From Bacillota bacterium (GTDB lineage Bacteria; Bacillota; Bacilli; Bacillales; Bacillaceae_J): 8,140 nt of DNA. Shown piece by piece: positions 6,326-8,140 of this stretch. Where the stretch lies: NCBI GenBank assembly GCA_023457235.1, contig JAEWMK010000340.1, positions 1 to 8,140 of the forward strand. The letters are read 5' to 3'. The position numbers were made by a program, and so were the translations under genes. Below the pieces are notes generated by a model. The model searched no databases. It was not told the origin of the DNA and was given only the letters and a program-made list of their open reading frames with translations. The first letter of the stretch is position 1. Every line of letters begins with the position of its first letter.

Positions 6326-6365
6326 GACAGAACCCACGGCTCATTCATCCTGCGGCTTATTCTGT

Positions 6366-6394
6366 TTGACCAACCATACATTGTTAAGTAAACT
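6366..6394 (+). promoter_or_regulatory. candidate sigma-A promoter of hemZ
   Basis: TTGACC (6366-6371) and TAAACT (6389-6394) are separated by 17 bases, giving a good -35 and a moderate -10, with a start expected near 6401, about 30 bases before the hemZ ATG. The ribosome binding site AGGTGA (6419-6424) is 6 bases from the ATG. B. subtilis hemZ is induced without oxygen; I find no clear TGTGA-N6-TCACA Fnr site here. Confidence 0.5.
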
Positions 6395-6430
6395 TGAAAC
6401 AGTGTACATCAATAGAGTAGGTGACGAATA

Positions 6431-7927
6431 ATGAAAATTCAAATTACAGGTGTTGAGCCCCAATTTGAGCGTAATCTTCAGTTAATTGCAGATTTATTTT
6501 ATGAAGAATGTTCCTTGTCCGTCGAAAGCATAGACAATCCGGATATCGTCGTAAATTATGAGATCAACCGTGATAAACAGATTAGTATAAAAGCGGAGTT
6601 GGTCGAAATACAAACCAATAGTCATTACAGTACCCTTCATGAAAAGAGCAGCGAATTTCTACCAGGTACAAAGGAATGGGATAAAGCAGCACGACATGCT
6701 ATTTCATATGCCTTTTTAATTTTATTGCAAGATCTAACCGGCATTATTCAAAAGTGGGGGACGCTAACCGGAATACGGCCAACCAAACTATTGCATAACA
6801 AATTAAATCAAGGGTTATCAAAAGAGGAAGCACATGCATTTCTAAAAACGAATTATATGATCCAACAAGAGAAGCTAGAGCTGATGCAAACGATTGTTGA
6901 TAACCAATTGCGGACGATCCCTGACTTATTTTCGCTTCAAAACGAGGTCAGCATCTATATTGGCATTCCTTTTTGCCCAACAAAATGTGCTTATTGTACA
7001 TTCCCAGCGTATGCGATAAATGGGAGACAAGGATCGGTAAATTCTTTCCTAGGCGGTCTTCACAATGAAATGCGGGAAATTGGCAAATGGCTGAAGGCAA
7101 ATGGAATCAATATTACGACCATTTATTTTGGCGGTGGTACGCCAACAAGTATTACAGCGGAAGAAATGGACATGCTTTATGAAGAAATGTATGAGTCTTT
7201 TCCGAATATCGATAAAGTCCGTGAAGTGACTGTAGAAGCGGGACGACCAGATACGATTACTGTTGAAAAAATCAATGTCCTAAAGAAATGGAATATAGAT
7301 CGCATCAGTATTAATCCACAATCATATATTCAGGAAACGCTAAAAGCAATCGGTCGGCATCATACGGTCGAAGAAACAATTGAAAAGTTTAAATTAGCCC
7401 GTGAAATGGGTATGAAAAATATAAATATGGATTTGATTATTGGTCTTCCGGGGGAAGGTTTAAAGGAATTTGAATATACATTAAATGAAACGGCTAAGTT
7501 GATGCCGGAATCTTTAACAGTTCATACTTTATCATTTAAAAGGGCCTCAGAAATGACCCAAAAAAAGGATAAATATAAGGTGGCGGACCGCAATGAAGTT
7601 CAGAGAATGATGAATATGGCTACTAATTGGACGAAAGACCACGGCTATAAGCCTTATTATTTATATCGTCAAAAAAATATTTTAGGCAATTTAGAAAACA
7701 TTGGTTATTCACAACGTGGACAAGAAAGCTTATATAATATTTTAATAATGGAGGAGCAGCAAACTATAATCGGGCTTGGCTGTGGTGCCGCTAGTAAATT
7801 GGTAGATCCGCAAACGAAGAAGATTACCAGATTTGCAAATCCAAAAGATCCTAAAACGTATAATGATAAATATGAGTATTATACAAATGAAAAGATAAAA
7901 TTATTATCGGAATTGTTTGTGAAATGA
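6431..7927 (+). CDS. hemZ: HemZ, oxygen-independent coproporphyrinogen III oxidase family (radical SAM)
   Basis: The protein has 498 residues, compared with about 500 for B. subtilis HemZ. An N-terminal region specific to HemZ (about 1-170, with WGTLTGIRPTKL at 109-120) precedes the radical-SAM core. SIYIGIPFCPTKCAYC (174-189) holds the CX3CX2C cluster ligands Cys182, Cys186 and Cys189 that bind a 4Fe-4S cluster and S-adenosylmethionine. IYFGGGTPTS (231-240) is the SAM-binding GGE-like motif, followed by VTVEAGRPDT (267-276), DRISINPQS (290-298) and MDLIIGLPGE (333-342). The C-terminal HemN-like part includes YYLYRQKN (409-416) and GLGCGAASK (448-456). The family decarboxylates coproporphyrinogen III to protoporphyrinogen IX in anaerobic haem synthesis. 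For HemZ this rests on B. subtilis genetics; related HemW proteins are haem chaperones, so the activity is less certain than the fold. The next gene starts 50 bases after the stop with no terminator between them. Confidence 0.93.
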   Translation: MKIQITGVEPQFERNLQLIADLFYEECSLSVESIDNPDIVVNYEINRDKQISIKAELVEIQTNSHYSTLHEKSSEFLPGTKEWDKAARHAISYAFLILLQDLTGIIQKWGTLTGIRPTKLLHNKLNQGLSKEEAHAFLKTNYMIQQEKLELMQTIVDNQLRTIPDLFSLQNEVSIYIGIPFCPTKCAYCTFPAYAINGRQGSVNSFLGGLHNEMREIGKWLKANGINITTIYFGGGTPTSITAEEMDMLYEEMYESFPNIDKVREVTVEAGRPDTITVEKINVLKKWNIDRISINPQSYIQETLKAIGRHHTVEETIEKFKLAREMGMKNINMDLIIGLPGEGLKEFEYTLNETAKLMPESLTVHTLSFKRASEMTQKKDKYKVADRNEVQRMMNMATNWTKDHGYKPYYLYRQKNILGNLENIGYSQRGQESLYNILIMEEQQTIIGLGCGAASKLVDPQTKKITRFANPKDPKTYNDKYEYYTNEKIKLLSELFVK

Positions 7928-7936
7928 AGTATAATA

Positions 7937-7959
7937 AATATTGGAAAAAATTCAATATT
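7937..7959. repeat. short AT-rich inverted repeat between hemZ and yhaR
   Basis: AATATTG (7937-7943) and CAATATT (7953-7959) form 7-bp arms around a 9-base loop, ending just before the yhaR ribosome binding site. There is no T-tract after it, so it is not a terminator. It may be chance in AT-rich sequence or a weak hairpin affecting yhaR translation. Confidence 0.3.
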
Positions 7960-7977
7960 AATTAAGGAGTGTTCTTG

Positions 7978-8140
7978 ATGTCCCAATTTGTGGTATTAAG
8001 TGTTGAAGGGAGCATAGCTACATTACAATTAAACCGTCCTGAATGTATGAATGCGTTAAATGTTGACATGCTTAATGAACTTCTTGAAAAACTAAAGGAA
8101 GTTGCTATTAGTGATGCTAGTATTCTTATCATCTCTGGTA
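7978..8140 (+). CDS. yhaR: enoyl-CoA hydratase/isomerase family protein, 5' part only (YhaR-like)
   Basis: The first 54 codons are present and the frame is open to the window edge. The ATG at 7978 has a strong TAAGGAG site (7963-7969) 8 bases upstream. The start matches the crotonase superfamily N-terminus: a first beta strand, then SIATLQLNRPECMNALN (12-28), which contains the characteristic LNRP...NAL motif, then a helix (MLNELLEKLKEV, 31-42) and the strand SILIISG (48-54). The oxyanion-hole and catalytic glutamate regions lie beyond the window, so the reaction (hydratase, isomerase or other acyl-CoA chemistry) cannot be assigned. The position directly after hemZ matches B. subtilis yhaR. 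It may be co-transcribed with hemZ. Confidence 0.88.
   Translation, partial: MSQFVVLSVEGSIATLQLNRPECMNALNVDMLNELLEKLKEVAISDASILIISG

Larger units (their letters stand above)
6027..6430. other. 404-base intergenic region between yhaX and hemZ
   Basis: In order it contains the yhaX terminator (6037-6065), about 58 bases with no recognised feature (6066-6123, including an AGGAG at 6090-6094 with no credible reading frame after it), the palindromic array (6124-6325), a short stretch that echoes the terminator's right arm (GCGGCTTATT at 6056-6065 and again at 6352-6361), and the hemZ promoter and ribosome binding site (6366-6424). I see no tRNA, T-box or riboswitch. Confidence 0.7.

Noticed and set aside
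7913..7935. Possible promoter for yhaR from TTGTTT (7913-7918) and TATAAT (7930-7935)
   Set aside because: The spacing is only 11 bases and no proper -35 lies at 16-18 bases, so I did not call it.

Overview
The window looks like a chromosomal segment from a spore-forming, low-GC Gram-positive bacterium of the Bacillaceae. The gene content and order resemble the Bacillus subtilis yheD-yheC / yheB-yheA / yhaX-hemZ-yhaR neighbourhood. Other supporting signs are strong AGGAGG-type ribosome binding sites before most genes, AT-rich coding sequence and Bacillus-style rho-independent terminators. No tool was run, so gene identities rest on recognisable motifs, protein lengths and synteny. The species is not B. 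subtilis itself.

Left part (1-3378, minus strand): three consecutive genes of the YheC/YheD ATP-grasp family lie head to tail with gaps of only 6 and 9 bases, and the ribosome binding site of each downstream gene overlaps the end of the gene before it. The last one runs off the left edge of the window. In B. subtilis the family members YheC and YheD are associated with the developing spore coat, so this is probably a mother-cell sporulation operon. As I recall, B. subtilis has two adjacent genes here, so the third copy would be an expansion.

Middle part (3479-5097, plus strand): a 100-base divergent intergenic region leads into yheB (UPF0754/DUF445 membrane protein) and yheA (UPF0342, YlbF/YmcA-like helical protein), closed by a clear terminator. 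Next comes yhaX (5166-6026), a HAD-superfamily Cof-type protein whose catalytic motifs I and IV are degenerate (Asn in place of the nucleophile Asp), followed by a GC-rich terminator.

Right part: the 404-base gap between yhaX and hemZ (6027-6430) holds the yhaX terminator, a previously unremarked array of four palindromic units with a 52-53 base period (6124-6325), and a probable promoter for hemZ. hemZ (6431-7927) encodes a radical-SAM protein of the oxygen-independent coproporphyrinogen III oxidase family. The window ends in the first 54 codons of an enoyl-CoA hydratase/isomerase gene, most likely yhaR.

Most of the window is ordinary conserved Bacillaceae chromosome. I do not see a phage, defence system, CRISPR array, tRNA or transposase. 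The least explained items are the palindromic array before hemZ, the degenerate HAD active site of YhaX, and the triplication of the YheC/YheD-type ATP-grasp genes.
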